DNA of 64,000 nt from Obelidium mucronatum (taxonomy: Eukaryota > Chytridiomycota > Chytridiomycetes > Chytridiales > Chytriomycetaceae): contig JAIVFH010000015.1 of NCBI GenBank assembly GCA_025765595.1, forward strand, positions 310,001 through 374,000, written 5' to 3'. Below the pieces are notes generated by a model. The model was given only the letters and a program-made list of their open reading frames with translations. It ran no database searches and was not told the origin of the DNA. Both the position numbers and the translations under genes were made by a program. This document shows positions 11,289 to 25,611 of this stretch, piece by piece (position 1 is the first letter of the stretch; each line of letters opens with the position of its first letter).

Positions 11289-14200
11289 TCAAGTATTTAG
11301 CTGGCACTGTTAAAGAAAGTAAAGTATTGGGGAAAAGGTCAGTATGTTGGATGGATGCATGAGACAACCGCAAATCACTCACAAGCAACGCCACGCCTTT
11401 GGCAACCCAAATATCTGAAGCCATGTCTGTTTTCAAATTAACGGAAATAACAAAGTTTGTGGATTGTCCTGTTGTAGATAAAGTTCCAGCGCGAGCAGAC
11501 GTTTTGTAAAGTGGGCAAACAAAGAGAGATGAGCTTTTTTGAGGAATTTGAGTTGGTACAAATCGAATCAATGGCATCATCTGAATATTAGAAGAGTTAA
11601 TCCACGCCTCAAAAATTAATTTAGGTGACTTTTGCATACCGAAAACATCTCCATGGGATATGAATCTTGCAACAGACCCTTTTGCCTGTCCCAGCGAGCG
11701 CCTTCAATATAAAGCCCACGCATTAAAACACCATCTGCATCAGGATAATTTTTAAAATCTTCATCTTCTTCCTTGGGGCTGGTTTCTGGGCGATCTTCGT
11801 CAGTAGCAGGTTTCGAAGTTGACGGTTTTGCAAACGATACGTCTTGGTCAATATCCAGATCCCCAGTCTCATAGGAAGTCACTTTGTACGCAAATATGAG
11901 GGAATCAATCGGAATATTGTATTTGCGCGAATGATTCTGAAGGATTCCAGTCAGAAAACCTTGTGGGTAAAACAGTCCAGGAAGCCAGAACGATGATGGC
12001 TGTCCGTTATCCAGCCATTCGTTCAAAAATTCAACTCTAAGCTTAAGATCTTTCACCCAGGAAGCTAATGGTTTGAGAGATGGGTAGGCTGCTTTGGCCC
12101 ATACGTTAGGTACCTACAAGAAATTTGTCAGCACACAAAGAGATTGCTGTGAAAGACATACTTCATTATTTTGCAAACTTTGAAAGACTTTTTCCAGCTC
12201 AGCACTCATGACAACCAGCCCTTTGACGGCTTTAATAAGGTTTTCGAGTGTTATTTTCAGCAACGTCAGCAATTTGTTGAATCGAGCCGCTTCCTGGCAG
12301 AGCACAGTGCTGAGTGAGTTCAACATTCGACCTTGATCGTCCTTCTTGAACAAGTTGTCCATCACTTCTTTTTGCTGCATTGGGTCTGGTTTACCCGGTA
12401 TTTGTGTTCCAGCAGGCATGGGCTCTGTGAACAGTAATCCAGGCAGCCCGTCCAAAATGGCTGTCGCTATTTCTGAAACAACTTGTTCCGGGGTCTTTCC
12501 TGACCCGCCTGAAACGACTCTTGGTTGAACTTCCAGAATAGTTTTAATGACCCTCTTAGCCTCTTGCATTTGATAGGATATGTTGGCATTCTCATGCATG
12601 CCAAAAATACTGGGCTCTTCTGAGAATGGAAGACTGTCGATATATGCCTTAAATCCATTCAAGTCCATGTCCTTTGGTGCATAATAAATTCCAGAAGGCG
12701 AAAAAACGTAACTGTCCTCCAAAATGTCCGGTGTGTAGAACTTTGAAAGAATGGAATTAAGCGTTCGTCTGTCCCAGTCGTCAGTGACACGTCCTCCAAA
12801 TGTGATTTCGCCCGTTAAGTACATCAAGGCATCCCATGGTATCTGTTTAGACTCTTGAAGAGTGTTCTTTAGCATAATTATTGAGACTTCTAAGTCAGAG
12901 TTTGACCAATCATAGCAAATATTCCAACCAAGCGGCCCAAATTTCTCTGAAGAGAGTCATTAGCAAACTATCACAATAATCATGAGACTTACTTCTCTCC
13001 TGAATAATGGCGTTAAAAAAGCAGACACCGAATAGTAGTTTCTTGAATTTCACACCCTGCGGCGGTGCTTCGTCAAACAAATCCCGAGAAATATCTGCAA
13101 AACTTCGAGCAATGTTTGCTCTTAATCCTTTTGGGGGCTCATTTGTGACCTTCACCCCATCTTGCAATACCGACGATGGAAACACTTTGGACGGCATTGA
13201 GGACAAAAAGAGCCTGAAGTTATGATTGATGGGCGTTTCAGGCGTTGCGAAGTCTTTGATGATGTTCTCCAATCGCCCCATCCATGAAGCAGCCAAATGG
13301 CAATTTTGTAAAAAGACCCAATCTCCTCGCTTTGTGGCTCTTCTAATGAGCTCTTCAGCGATCGGTCCCTGCCCTTGGCCCAAAGAAATCATCAGGAGCT
13401 TGTCCGTGGAGCTCATGTCTTTGGTTGCAGCGAACTTCATCAAAGCAGAAATTGGATCCGATCCAGATGACAAAATAAATATGAGCGGAACTAAATGGGA
13501 GGTGTCTTTGTAGGCTTTTGAAAGATCAAGAGGCGGAATATCAATGTAGTGTTGCCCCATATTCTTTTGGACAAATGCAACGCAAGCCGAAACCAATTTC
13601 TCCTCCCGAAGCGCTTTAATTAAAATCAGCCGATGGAAATCAGTCAGCGGAGTTTCGTGCGTTCCAGGCACAGATTCCGTGAACGGATTGTCTGAGTTAA
13701 TTAGCTCTTCCCATTCTGAAGTGTACATTTGAATATGATCCAAAATATAAGCGAATTCAGGAATATTTGCAGCAACATCGCAGCAATTTTGCCACATATA
13801 TGTAGTAAACCATCGCTCCTGTGGTTTCGGTGGGTCATTGTCACTCAACCGTGAACTGCCCCGTAAGAAGAAGTTCATTTGGGCCTCTGTGATGTCTCCT
13901 CGTTGTGTCATAACACTGCATGCAATCATAAATGCATATATTAGCTTATGGGCCTCAAATAGTCCTCGGCTGACGTTTGAAAAGATGTTTGCGGTTGTTT
14001 CATTGCACAATATTTCAATTCGCTTTAGCAAATCATCGGCTTTTGGACTTTCAACTATACATTGATTGAAAAGATTCTTGAAATATTTCAAAGAAAACTG
14101 GTACATGGGATCCATTTCGGCCAAATTGGCAATGACGAAGTATAAAACGGATCCTCGAATCGCCACTGGTCTATATTTCTCACGAGCAACATTGATTTCA

Positions 14201-17200
14201 ATTTCTGTTTGCTCTGCTTGATGGACTCTCTCCTTAATGGCGGCTGATGTAACTTTTGATTGGTTCAGAGTATTAATGAGCTCTTCGTCATCCAAAATAT
14301 TGCCTTGAGAATTGAAGAGAAGTCTCAAAATTTTTTCTTCGATATCTTTCAACTGCTTTTTATCATTTGCAATATTGACAATGAGCGAATTTCTCTGTTC
14401 TTCCAATTCGGGCCTTTCGAGTTTAACGACATCCGCGAGGAGTTGCCCTTCTAAACCAACGTTCGTGACCGTAAAATTAATAATAGTGACTTTGATGCAA
14501 ACTTCAGGCAGATAGTGAGGGTTTGATAGCTTGGTCGTAATATAGAGCTTGAAGTTCCGATCATATTCTATCATAGAATCACCGAGTTTCATAAGCAACC
14601 GCCCTCCTTGACGAACAGTTTGCTTCAATAAAAGAGGTTCTATAGCAGGATCCAGCTGTTCGCCTACGTCTTCCATGAGGACCGGCTGTCCTGTTCGCAC
14701 AGCATTTTCCAACGATCTCAAGAACTTAGGTTCAGACAACTTGACCACTTTCAATGAAGTGCCTTCCATATTTCGGATCCATCGATTGGCTTGTCCTTGT
14801 GGATCAATCATGAGTGGCCATCTTCGACCTCTTGTTACAAGAATTCCATTTTCTGTTGATAACGTGTCTGCTGGAAGGCCTTGTATATTCCAATCACGTA
14901 CGACGGCAGGATCCACCAAGTGCTCTAATAAGCTGAAATTATCGGTCACTGGAACTCCGAAGTCTCGACATTGTTTCATCCATTCCAGAACGAGATCCTG
15001 TCGATATGCAGTTGTGAAAGCGCCGTAATATGCGACACTAGCGGCACACAAGAAAATATTTCCCACTAGCTGGTCAATCAAAAAGTTCATCGAAGCCACG
15101 GATTCCGTCCATCGAATTTGTTCGTCGGCAAGAGCGAGAGTCAGCTTTCCTGCTCGCGCCATTCGCATGGTTGTTTCTTCCATCTTGTCGGCCAGCTGCT
15201 TTTTACTTCTTATAGAATTGTCGTACGTTTCCTTGAGTTTGTTGAGCTGATCTTCGACTTCTTGCAATGCTGCAGCTTTAGCGGCCAAAGCAGCTCGAGT
15301 AGTTTCAAGAGTTTCCTGGGCTTCTTCCAACTTCTTCTTCTTTGGTGCCACTTCTTTGAAAACTCGCGAGTATATGTCCATTGCAATAACCCACATACCA
15401 ATAGATTTACAGGCCTTAGAAACTCTTTCAATGGCTTCGGGCGTGAAAGCCGGGTTTTCGGTGTATTTTTTCACCTTCTTTTGAATGGCTTCAGGGATAT
15501 TGTCTTTGTCATATTCTGCCATTTTCTTCATGAATTGCGGATCTCCGAGAAGCTTCTTGCTGTTTTCCCAATCGGGCTTCATTTTAAATAATATGCAAAT
15601 CGCTTCCATCACCATGAGCACAGCATCTGGCGGTTTCGCGAATACTTTCAATTCAGCAATGTCCTTCTTGTCCAGAGCATCAAGGGCTTTGTAAGCGGCA
15701 TCAAGTGCAGGCAGCGCTTCATCGAGATCCTTTTGACAGTTTTCAGCGAAGGCCTGGGTATCGTTTGCCTTGACACGAACAATCGCTTCCTCTTCAGCGA
15801 CGACTTTACGTACTGCATCTGCAACCTCTTGATCTTTGGCGATTTTTATCATCAAAGCTTCGACATCAATGGCACTTTGTTTTAAGACAGGCCCAAGAGA
15901 GTTTAATTCAACTTGCATATTTGCCACAAGCTCGTTGGTTTCGGCAAGCTTATTCAATCCGCTGACCAATCTGTCTCGAGCTGCGCCGAGCTCTTTTCTT
16001 TTTTCCTGAAGCATAGACACGTACAAATTGATAAGCTCAAGATATGAGGTTGGAGTCGTGTAGTATCTCCGCCTGAGCTCAGCATAGAATCGTTTTGCGG
16101 TTGCTCCTACGGAGCTATGAACTTCCACACACATTTGAGCAATATTCGCCTTCGTTTCATTGGATCCGAGCTCCACGTATTCCAGAAATCTTTTGGACAC
16201 AGAAAGAAGGGCTTCCCTTGGCCACTCGTCAAACCAATCAATAGTACAGCAGTTAACCAGCGATGGAAACATACGGCATCTATTTCTAAACGTGTCTCCT
16301 ACAGGGACTCGTGGCAAAGACGATATGCAAGTTGTCTCTGACACGACTGATGAAAAATTGATACATTGTATCACGATCTTCTGTAAGTCCTTTCTCACGA
16401 GCCAATGGTCTCAAGTCTGCAAATATCTTCTCTCTTTCTTCTGGTGGGAATAGATTCGGGACTTCTCCAGAATTAAGAATATTGTTAACGTCCTCCAAGA
16501 ATGACTCTGTTTTGATTTGGGTATCAGATAGGAGGAAAACAGAGTTTTTGCCCTCAACTCCAGCAGCAATATAGAGCTTTTTGAGATCTTCATGCCATTC
16601 AACTTCTCCGTATGTTCTGGTCAACTCTACTTGGAAGCAATGGAAGTCCGAGATATGACAGGCGAGGCGAGTGTAAGATTGTTTACCGCAACCTCCAACT
16701 CCAACCAGTAATGCATTGCCTCGAGGTTGTCTGATGATTCTGGAAATTCGTGTGATGTGTTGCTTTGCATCCAAGAAAAAGATCAAACGAAGTTCCTTAT
16801 TCATAGTAACGTTGTACTCCTCTAAATACTCTTCTAGTAGAGTATTCAAGATATTCATATCTTGGAACTCAACATATTGACGTTCATCTGCAGGAACTCC
16901 TTTCTTGGCAAAGTCCCCAAACATGATTGGCTTTTCTCCCATGGTTTCACTTGGAAGCGAAACACTAAAGTTCTTTTCCACTAGTTCGGATAAAAGCTTG
17001 TTGTAATAGGCTCTGTCAGCGTCGTCAATAAGCCGATCGTGAAAGACCCGTGATGCTTCATGACAGAAAGTCTTCACAATATCAAGTTTAGTTTGAATAT
17101 TGACGGGCCTAATTTGAAGAATTCCTTGGACTACTTTGGATAAATCGCGCAAGTTGAACGTGTAATGGCTTTTTGCAGGGGTTGGAAGCAACTCCGAACA

Positions 17201-20200
17201 CATGCTCCGGTAAATTTCAATTGACGAGAGAACTATAGCTTCGCTACAACCTTTCACTTCAGAAGAGAACGGTTTTAAGAAACCGTCCTACAATGGATTT
17301 GAAAATTGTGGCTAACTGACTGTTCACTCGGTGCTGGAATATTGAGCATATTGAAGTGTCTAAGAAGTCGTGGAGTCACATTGTTGCGGCCACCTAGAAG
17401 TCTGCTCAGATTTTCCTGTAAATAAGGCATTACACATACCTCCCTGGTGGAGCGCAGCAGGTAACAATTTCAATATCCTGAACGTCTTTCCATTGCATAA
17501 TCTCTCGATCATAAAATCCACCAAAGTCAATATACTGTCTGATAAGTTCGATCGGAGGCTGTGATCCATAAGTATCAAGCTTCGGCATATTCAAGTCGTC
17601 CACAAACAAGACAATTTTCCTGAACCCAGAAGGAGCGCCCAGAATACCCTTCCTCTTCTTTTCCAACTTTGCCTCCATCGCTTGTTGGGTTTGGATGCTG
17701 TTGGTTTGCGCAGAGAAGTTGAGTGACACCTGGCATAAAGCCATTCTTTTTGCTGATGCGATTGAGCAGATCCTGAACAATCACACTCTTTCCTACTCCA
17801 GTACCTCCACCAAACAATGTCCTATAGCCATTTGTAAGAAGTGCTTCAAGAAGATAAGAGTATTTGACGGTGTCTTGAGTGGGCACAATCATTTTAAAAT
17901 ATGGAATTTCCGAATTGTATGAAAACGAAGGAACCAGTTCATCCCATTGCCCGAATGTTCTCCTTTTAATATTAACATAGTAGCTGAACACGCTCAAAGA
18001 GGGCAGAGAAATATCAGCGATCGGTTTTGCTTCCAAGGTGTCCCTAACAAAAGTGTCAAACAGATCTTGATTTCCGTCCGCAAGATTTCCTCCTATGGAC
18101 CAAACGTAGCAAAACAAGAAAATATGGCTGAAGAGTGTTTTGAGGATCGGCAGGCTGCTGAGCAAAGTTGACTTCAGGATTTTCAATAAAGCACGAAATG
18201 AGCTTTGCAGAGAGAAACAACAAGATTGAAATTGACAGATTTGATATACTCCTTGCACATGCGTCTCATAAAAGCCAGTCCGATATCCGACGTAAGTTTC
18301 AAATAATGAGTGCAGATATGTCTTCAGTTCATCAGGAACTCGTTCTGGAAATTTGCGAATCCAAGATTTAACATAGGGCCACCAGCCAATTGAAGCGGGA
18401 TCCATGTACACCTGATCAATTATTTTAGAATTTTTTTTTTGTGATTTGACAACTTAACCATTCCACAGCGACTGACTGTCGCAGGGGAGGCAACGGCAAG
18501 ATCGTTTACTTCAAATAACATATGCATCGTGTTGTTCATTTTGATGCGTTCTCCGTTGATTAGCGTCAGAAGTTTGTTATCATCAAGCACTAAAAGAGTG
18601 CGTTAATTCAGATATCAATCTATGCTGATGTTAAATACCAGTGTTCATGTTTTCAATCCAAAGGGCGTCGACTGGACCATCTAGGACAGTCCATTTGTCG
18701 TCAGGCGTATCATCAGCTACTTGTTCACGGAATATGATACCAATCAGACCATCTTTCCATTCCATCGTTGCTAGAATTCAAGCCAGTGTGAATAATATAC
18801 AAGACAAACCAAAAAATTAGATACCAAGGTTAAATTCTCCATAAAGTTCAGTCATAGCAACACATTTGGGATTCAATACCCAAGTTTTTACTTTCTGGAA
18901 ATCTTGACTGTTTGGCATCAGTTCCTTTAAGTCTCGTGCAGGCTTCCTGAAGTATCTGGTAGCAAGTTGTTTTTGCTCCACCAGTTGGGCTATGAAAATA
19001 AGCAAAATCAGCGAAAAATCTCCATCAAAGTGTGTTCTGATTGTATCATACCCGACAAGCATAACTCCGTGACGAATTCTGTTGGTTTCAAAGAGTTGAC
19101 AAACTCGCGTAACAAAAGCATCCACAATTTCCAAATTCTTCTCCTTCATTACTTCCTTGATCATTTTGTTGAGGACTTCAAAGTCTTCTTCCTTTACCAC
19201 GATCCCGGGGAATAAGTCTTGTAGGATACCCTTGAACAAACTTATATCTTCGACCAAGAATTTGGGTAAATTTGAATCTCGAAGAGATCGAATCAAGACA
19301 ACTTGTTCTGTCAGTTCCGGATGAGATCGTTTCAAGGCGCCTGCCATAATCAACACAGACTTGACAGCTCTCATACCCTAGTCATTGAAATTCAATCAAT
19401 ACTTTTTTAACACGCGATAAAACCAAGTTACTCAACAAAATCATAGTGGTCTTGTTGCGAGAGTTGTTCTGAACAGAGTTTATACAAGTTTGTAACTTTT
19501 CCAGCGAGGGCTTTGGCACTCTCAAACCCTTCTGAAAAGAGCATAATTTCGGAAATAAGACCATAATCTGGAATCATCATAGAAATTGGTCTAAAGAGCG
19601 CTTTCAAGTTGTCGGGAAGTTCAGTTCGTCCAGCGTAACCAGGATTCATGGCTAATAGTCCCTTGTTTAGATTTCCAGAAAATATGATTAAAGAAATTTT
19701 TTGAGCTTAACTGATAAAGGCAGCGCAAGTATCAATGAGTCGAATGTCGCGCCCTTCAAAAATAAATCGGGTACATTTGGAGTCTTTTGCACTCTTGATT
19801 GTAAGAAGCTGCTGAGCAATCACAGACAACACTTCAATATCGATTCGGTTAAATTCATCGAAACAAATCCATGCGCCTGACTGTGCAAGACCAGCAAACA
19901 TCTTCCCCATCATTTTGTAATCCATTCCGTCAGAGCAGTTGAAAACGACACACTGTCTGGCCATGGCCTTTGCTAGATCTTTGACGGTTTCGGTTTTACC
20001 AGTACCAGCTGTTCGGCGAAAAAAAAAAACCATTAATCAATTCGTTGGCCCTTTTAGAACAAAAAATTCGGCGTAGTTTACCTGGTCCCACTGGAGATCC
20101 ACCCAAATTCAATTGCATGGCTCCAGTCAATGTTAAGTAACAGCGATCAGTCAGAGGAGTGATAACAAGCCGAGGAGAACATCCCAGATATTCATATCCA

Positions 20201-23200
20201 TAGTTGAACACAGATGATGACATTTTCACTTGACATGTGTCAACTTCCATATCCCAATAGTACCTTAGTTGCTTTGTCCATTCAAAATCATTCAGCCCAG
20301 AGACTTTCGCATTAATAAGGCCTTGCATGATATCACGGTTGTGGACATCAATCGTAATAAGTGCTCCCAAGATGGCTCTCTGGATTTTAGTCAAATCACC
20401 ACGCACCAGCGTCGCCAACCCAGCCAAATTATTGATGCATTTTTGCTTCATATTTTGAAGCTCTTTGTTTGGATCAGGGTTCTTGATTGACTCAATGACA
20501 TCTCGACACCATATCACTTGATTGGCGGTAACAACAACTTGACCTGCATGTTCTCGCACCCAATCCGTTCGTTTCTTGCTTTCATAATCAATAAGAGCGA
20601 CTTTGGTGAGTTTTTTCAAAACTGCAACCATCCCTTCTTCAACGGAACTCAACCAAGCTTCAACGTTTCCACGGGCTTTGATGGTTTTCAAGAAGGGCAC
20701 CTTTTCACCTTCAGGGACTAATCATGGACATGATATCAATGCTTTTCGCGTCATTGGAAAAGCCTAAACTCTTGATGGCATCAAAACACTTGCTCAAGTG
20801 CGGTTGAACAGCTTGTGGGTTTCTCGTCTGCGACAAAATCTCCAACAACTCGTCGTTGGATAGGAAATAAAACCGTGGAAACAAGAGCCGCTTGGATTCA
20901 AGGTAATCTTCCAAACATTTTTGGATTTGATCCAGGAGGCCATTGTTTTGTTGAAATGCTTCCAACAGGCCAGGAATGGTCCCACTTTTCATTGCGTTGG
21001 GGTTTCTAGAGACTTTGCGCATTGCGTCTTTCCAGGATCGGTCAACTTGTTGGAACATTCTTCGCTTCGTCCGGGAGTTGGACGTTGGATGTCTGGCGCA
21101 GAGAAAATACTTTCGAGGTACAAGCCAGTTCCTTTGGCATACCATCCATGCATCCAAAGTTTCGGAAAAGAGCATGAGCATTCGGTCCCATCGTTCGACT
21201 TCCGTTTTAATAGGCCCCACAAAACGGGACGCTTTGATTGTAGCAATGGTGACTTGACTGTCTTCCAACGCAGTTTGAATGTCATCGATGGCACCAAGGA
21301 TGAAAACATCTTTAGAGTCTCTGTAGGGCAACACAATGAATTCCGTGTCACTCCAGAGCTTGACAACTTTGCTCAGCATTTCTTCCAAAGCCGCTTCGGA
21401 AGAAGCTTGGCCAGATGTGTTGCTGATGTCTTCCTTGAAATCAAAAATTCGTTGTTCAATGAGCTTCTCCAGAGTGAGGGTTTCGTCTCGAATGAGTGGT
21501 TTCCCCAGAATTTCTTGGATCTTGTCCCAATGACGTGTTTTCAATGACGGGTTTCTGAGGTCCACGATAGTTGTGTACATTGATTTATATGAATCCACGA
21601 GTTGCTTGAGTTTTGGGACGACATCGTTGGGAGGGAGTCCTTTGTCCAACGAGTACACGACTTTGATGTATGCAGCGATTTGGGTATTAATCTCTTCGGT
21701 GTTTAAGACTTTCAAAAGGTTGAGTTTTCCAGCTCCTGTTGTGTCGAAATTCAAAGTTAATTTCGCACAAGAAGTGTAAAAGATAGACAAATCAGTCTTC
21801 ATACGTTGTCAGCGTTTCCCAATCACGCAAACTAGTCCAAAGCGACATCCTCATTTTGATTTCAGCTTCAACTTCCTCAAAGATGCTAACTTCACCCGGC
21901 TTAGGTGGCGCCTTCTCTTCCTCCCCTTCCTTCTTTTCAGCACCCACCACAGGCGGCACACCGCCATTCTTGAAAATCTCTGCCCACTGCTCATATTTCC
22001 CTTTCAGCGCAATCATCTCCTGAAGCTTCCCACTGGTATCCAAAAGCCCTTCAATCGTTTTCTCTGGCCCGCCGCTGCTGACAATACTCAAAATACTGGG
22101 GATCCAATGCCTTGTTTCGTACAGTCGAATGCGCTTTGAGTTAAATCAAACAGCTGCTTTTCGAGGTCGGCGCTGAATTTGGCGATGTTGTCGTCTTTGG
22201 TATCACTGGCCATGTCGGCTGCTTCCTTGAGTTGACGAAGTGTTGGGCCCAAGGTTTGAAACATTGCTAGTTCGGTTGGTGGGATTTTGATCTTGTATGT
22301 GTCGATAAGAGTGTAGAGGCGGCTGACTTCATCAAAGAGTTTGTCGACAAGGGCTAATGAGTTTTTGACTGGGTTTTGGAGGTGTTGAATTTTTTAGTTT
22401 GTATCCAGTAAAAAACGGGAATCAATCAAAAAAAAAAAAGTAAAAAAAAGTAAAAAAAAATAAATAAATAATAAAAAAACTCAACTGTGGTGCAAAGAGC
22501 CCAGATAATCCACAAATAAATCCACAGTTGCAGGTGTCGGTTTTCAGCGTCACAACCCATTGCTGCACAATCCCCAACAAGAGCTCATTTTTATCACGCG
22601 CCACATGCGGTCAGCAACTTTGCCACGTCAGCAAAACAGCGCTCCGGACTCGGCAACAAAATGCTCTTCAAATTCACAGTATCAATGGAAAGGTTGTTGA
22701 CTTTGCTGCTCGTCGGGATCGCTCCCATCTCTTGCCGTTGCTTCATGAACTTGTCCAATTCGCGACTAAAGTAGTTTACAATCGGAGACGCAAAAGTTCC
22801 ATCACTTTGTTTTTCAAACATGGCGCTGAGCTCCAGTACGGATTCCTTGTCAGTTCTGGTTTCTGGAGGCGGTTGATCCGTGCCCATTGCTTCCGCCAGT
22901 GCGATTTGTTCTAATTCCTTCATTTTCGATATGACAATGCTGCCCACTTCTCCTTCAGCGTGTTCAGCGGTTGCGAAAAGGACTGCGAGGGGCCCAGCGG
23001 ATATATCGAGAGACGTTAAACCGTCAAAGGACTGGTTATTGACCCACATTTCTTTGACCCCGTTAAAATTCTTCATCCAGTGGCCTGCATTTCCAAAGAT
23101 TCCGACAAGCGCGCCTCGAATGCGACCGCAAATTTCTCGAAAGTATCCGTCTTCGAGAATAATGGCGCTTGCTTTGGGTCCCGTTTCAGTTGTTTCAGCG

Positions 23201-25543
23201 CTTTGGTTTGCTGCTGTCACGTAGGAGCCGCCAGTGAGGTTTGCTGGGTCAAAGAAGGGAATCGTGTTGGATATGAGTTCAAACTTTTCGACAGCGCTAA
23301 TGTAGAGTTTCAAAAGTGTGTCTACGCATGTTAGGTGGTCCACGACGGATGGGTTGATGAAGAGGACTTTTGGAGGCTGTGTCCAGGTGGATCCCGAGCT
23401 TCGACTTTGAAAAGGGGTACAAATTGGGCGGGCTTGTTTTCTACCCAGAAGATCGTTCTTTTTCTTTTTGATGGGGGCATGATGCGAGTCGCTGGTAGTG
23501 GTGGCGGAAACTTGTGGTGCCTCAGACTCGTCGTCAGCGCCTCCACCACCGTCTCCAAGAGTTTGGAGGGTGGTTCGATGAATCCGCGTTAGAATAATAG
23601 GGAATCTCTCAAAGCCGCAATCAATCAGCTCCTTTGTTCCAACCTCCCTTCCAACAACTATACCCCCAACCTGAGTGCTGATGGGAGGAGTTTCACCAGT
23701 CAATATCCATCAACGTGTATGCATCTTCTTCCAAGTCTTTTACAACAACGTCAGCGTCGGTGCACCCATTGTAAATAGCCTTGAGCAAGTCGCCAACGCT
23801 TTCTGTCGCCAGCATCCTCAACGTATTCACCACATGGTAATCAACAAGCTTCACGAATCGTTGCAGTCTCGAACACTCTGTTCTACGAGTCGCCTGCTGC
23901 ATGAAACTCAACTTGTCACCTTCATTCTCTTCATCATCACAATCTTGTGCCAATTGAGTACTGAAACCACGTTCATTCAAGCAATCTGTTCCTGCCTTTG
24001 AAACAATCTCACGAATTGATTTTTCCAACTCAACCAAAACTCCATCGGCCACATTCTTGACCCACGCCTGCTGTTCCCCAATAAACGTGGCCAACTCATA
24101 ACTCTTGCCGTAATCAATCTTGACGAGCCTCGATCTCTTGATGACGTCCATACAGCGTGCGCGAATAATCAGGAGCGGGTCTCGTAGATGGGAGTCTGCG
24201 AGGAACAAGTTTTTTGTGAGTTGGGATTTTGCGAATTGGATTTTGGTCCGGAGAACGTTTCGCTTCCAGGTTACAAAAGATTTCCAAAGGCGGTATCGTT
24301 TGAAGAAGGGGATTTGGAGGAGGGAGTTGAAGAGGTTGCGTTCTCGAATGAATTGGGTGAGGGGTGTGAAGTTGCTGGTTCCCTTTTCGTTGATGCAAGT
24401 AACTCCCTATTTTTTTTTTGAATGTTGTTTAGTATGGTTTTCGACTTTGTCAATCAGCGGTGTGTTGCAAAATAATACAAAAAGTAAAAATAAAAACAAA
24501 AATAAAAAAAAAATAAAAATAAAAAGTAAAAGTAAAAAGTAAAAAATAAACATAAAAACATTCTCCGCTGACTTTTACCTCCAAACTCATTGTATAATAA
24601 CCCCTCGACTTGTCCAAATCCGAATAATCAGCAAATTCAAGATTATAAGGATTAAAAACAGTTTGTTCTCCTTTAATGGGACCATCTGAAACGGGAACCA
24701 AGTAAGCAAATTCCTGACTTTTAGGATGTTTCTCCAAATGTTTGATGAAGGCAAAAATGTCTTTAAATTTAGCAGCCTTCTGATGTTTTGCTATGGGAGC
24801 AAGCGGAACAAGTGGGGGTGCTACTGCTGCAGCAGTTGTTGGAATGGATGATGGAGTGACGACACTTTTGCGACGATGATGTGGGAGACCAGTCAACTCA
24901 AACTCCATAGTATTATTTTCGTTCTGATCCTTATCGGGCTCAGTGACTCTGACTCTTTTCATGCGCGGATGCTGTTGCAGCTGATCGGGGTCCGAGGCCG
25001 GCGGCAAGCGGCGTTGCAGGAGCCGTGGGTGTGATTGGCGGAATAAGATCTTTCTGAAGCCGAGGGTTGGACTCTTTCCCGCGGCCAGGGCCGGCGGCAG
25101 CATTGCGAGGCGCTCGAGCTCGGCGCGCTCGCTGGAGCGCTTGCGCGGGCGGATGATGTTCTGCAGATCGCCGAAGTCCATCGACGGCGGCCGCTCGGCC
25201 AGCGTGGCGCTCGAGCGGCGGTGCTTCGTCGAGCTCGCCGGGATCACCGCCGGCTTGCGCGCGCGCAGCGGCCGCGTGCCGCTGTTGGGCTCCGCCTGTG
25301 GCCGCGTTTTAAGATTAAAACGCGTGTTTAAAAACGCAGAAAAAGAACACTCGCCGACGGCGCCGCCGGACTGCCGCGCGGCCCGAGCTGAAAGTGCGGC
25401 TTTTCGAGGCGCGCCGCGACAGTGTACAGCCGGTCCGCGAGCGCCGCTGCCGCCGCCGCCGACTGCGCCTCGAACGCCGCCGCCGCGCGGCGCTGCGCAG
25501 ACCGCTGCGAGTCCGCCTTTCTGCGCTCGCTGTCTGCGTCCAT
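11289..25543 (-). CDS. Axonemal dynein heavy chain (inner-arm, DNAH1/3/7/12-like)
   Basis: A roughly 14 kb multi-exon gene, the force-generating subunit of ciliary dynein. Start at 25543 in a GC-rich first exon (MDADSERRK). The tail is 22-25 kb. The linker carries APDIQR and [12 protein letters not shown] near 21.06-21.12 kb. AAA1 P-loop [14 protein letters not shown] is split by an intron near 20.0-20.08 kb, with Walker [12 protein letters not shown]2 reads GPTGGAKT near 18.97 kb, with Ala before the Lys. AAA3 reads GGGTGVGKS near 17.8 kb, and AAA4 GVGGCGKQ near 16.69 kb. A coiled-coil stalk spans about 15.1-16.05 kb, then AAA5 and AAA6 ([12 protein letters not shown]) and a C-terminus [18 protein letters not shown] ending GVALLCQLNT. 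That ending and the YYTMS tail motif favour single-headed inner-arm types; the exact class is not settled. Extra bases break the frame at about 18,924, 21,059, 21,080 and 21,124. Confidence 0.9.
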
Positions 25544-25611
25544 TCTCTTTCTTTTTCTTTTCTTTTTATTGATGAGAGGAGAGAGAAATCTGACAATTTC
25601 CTGAGAATCAA

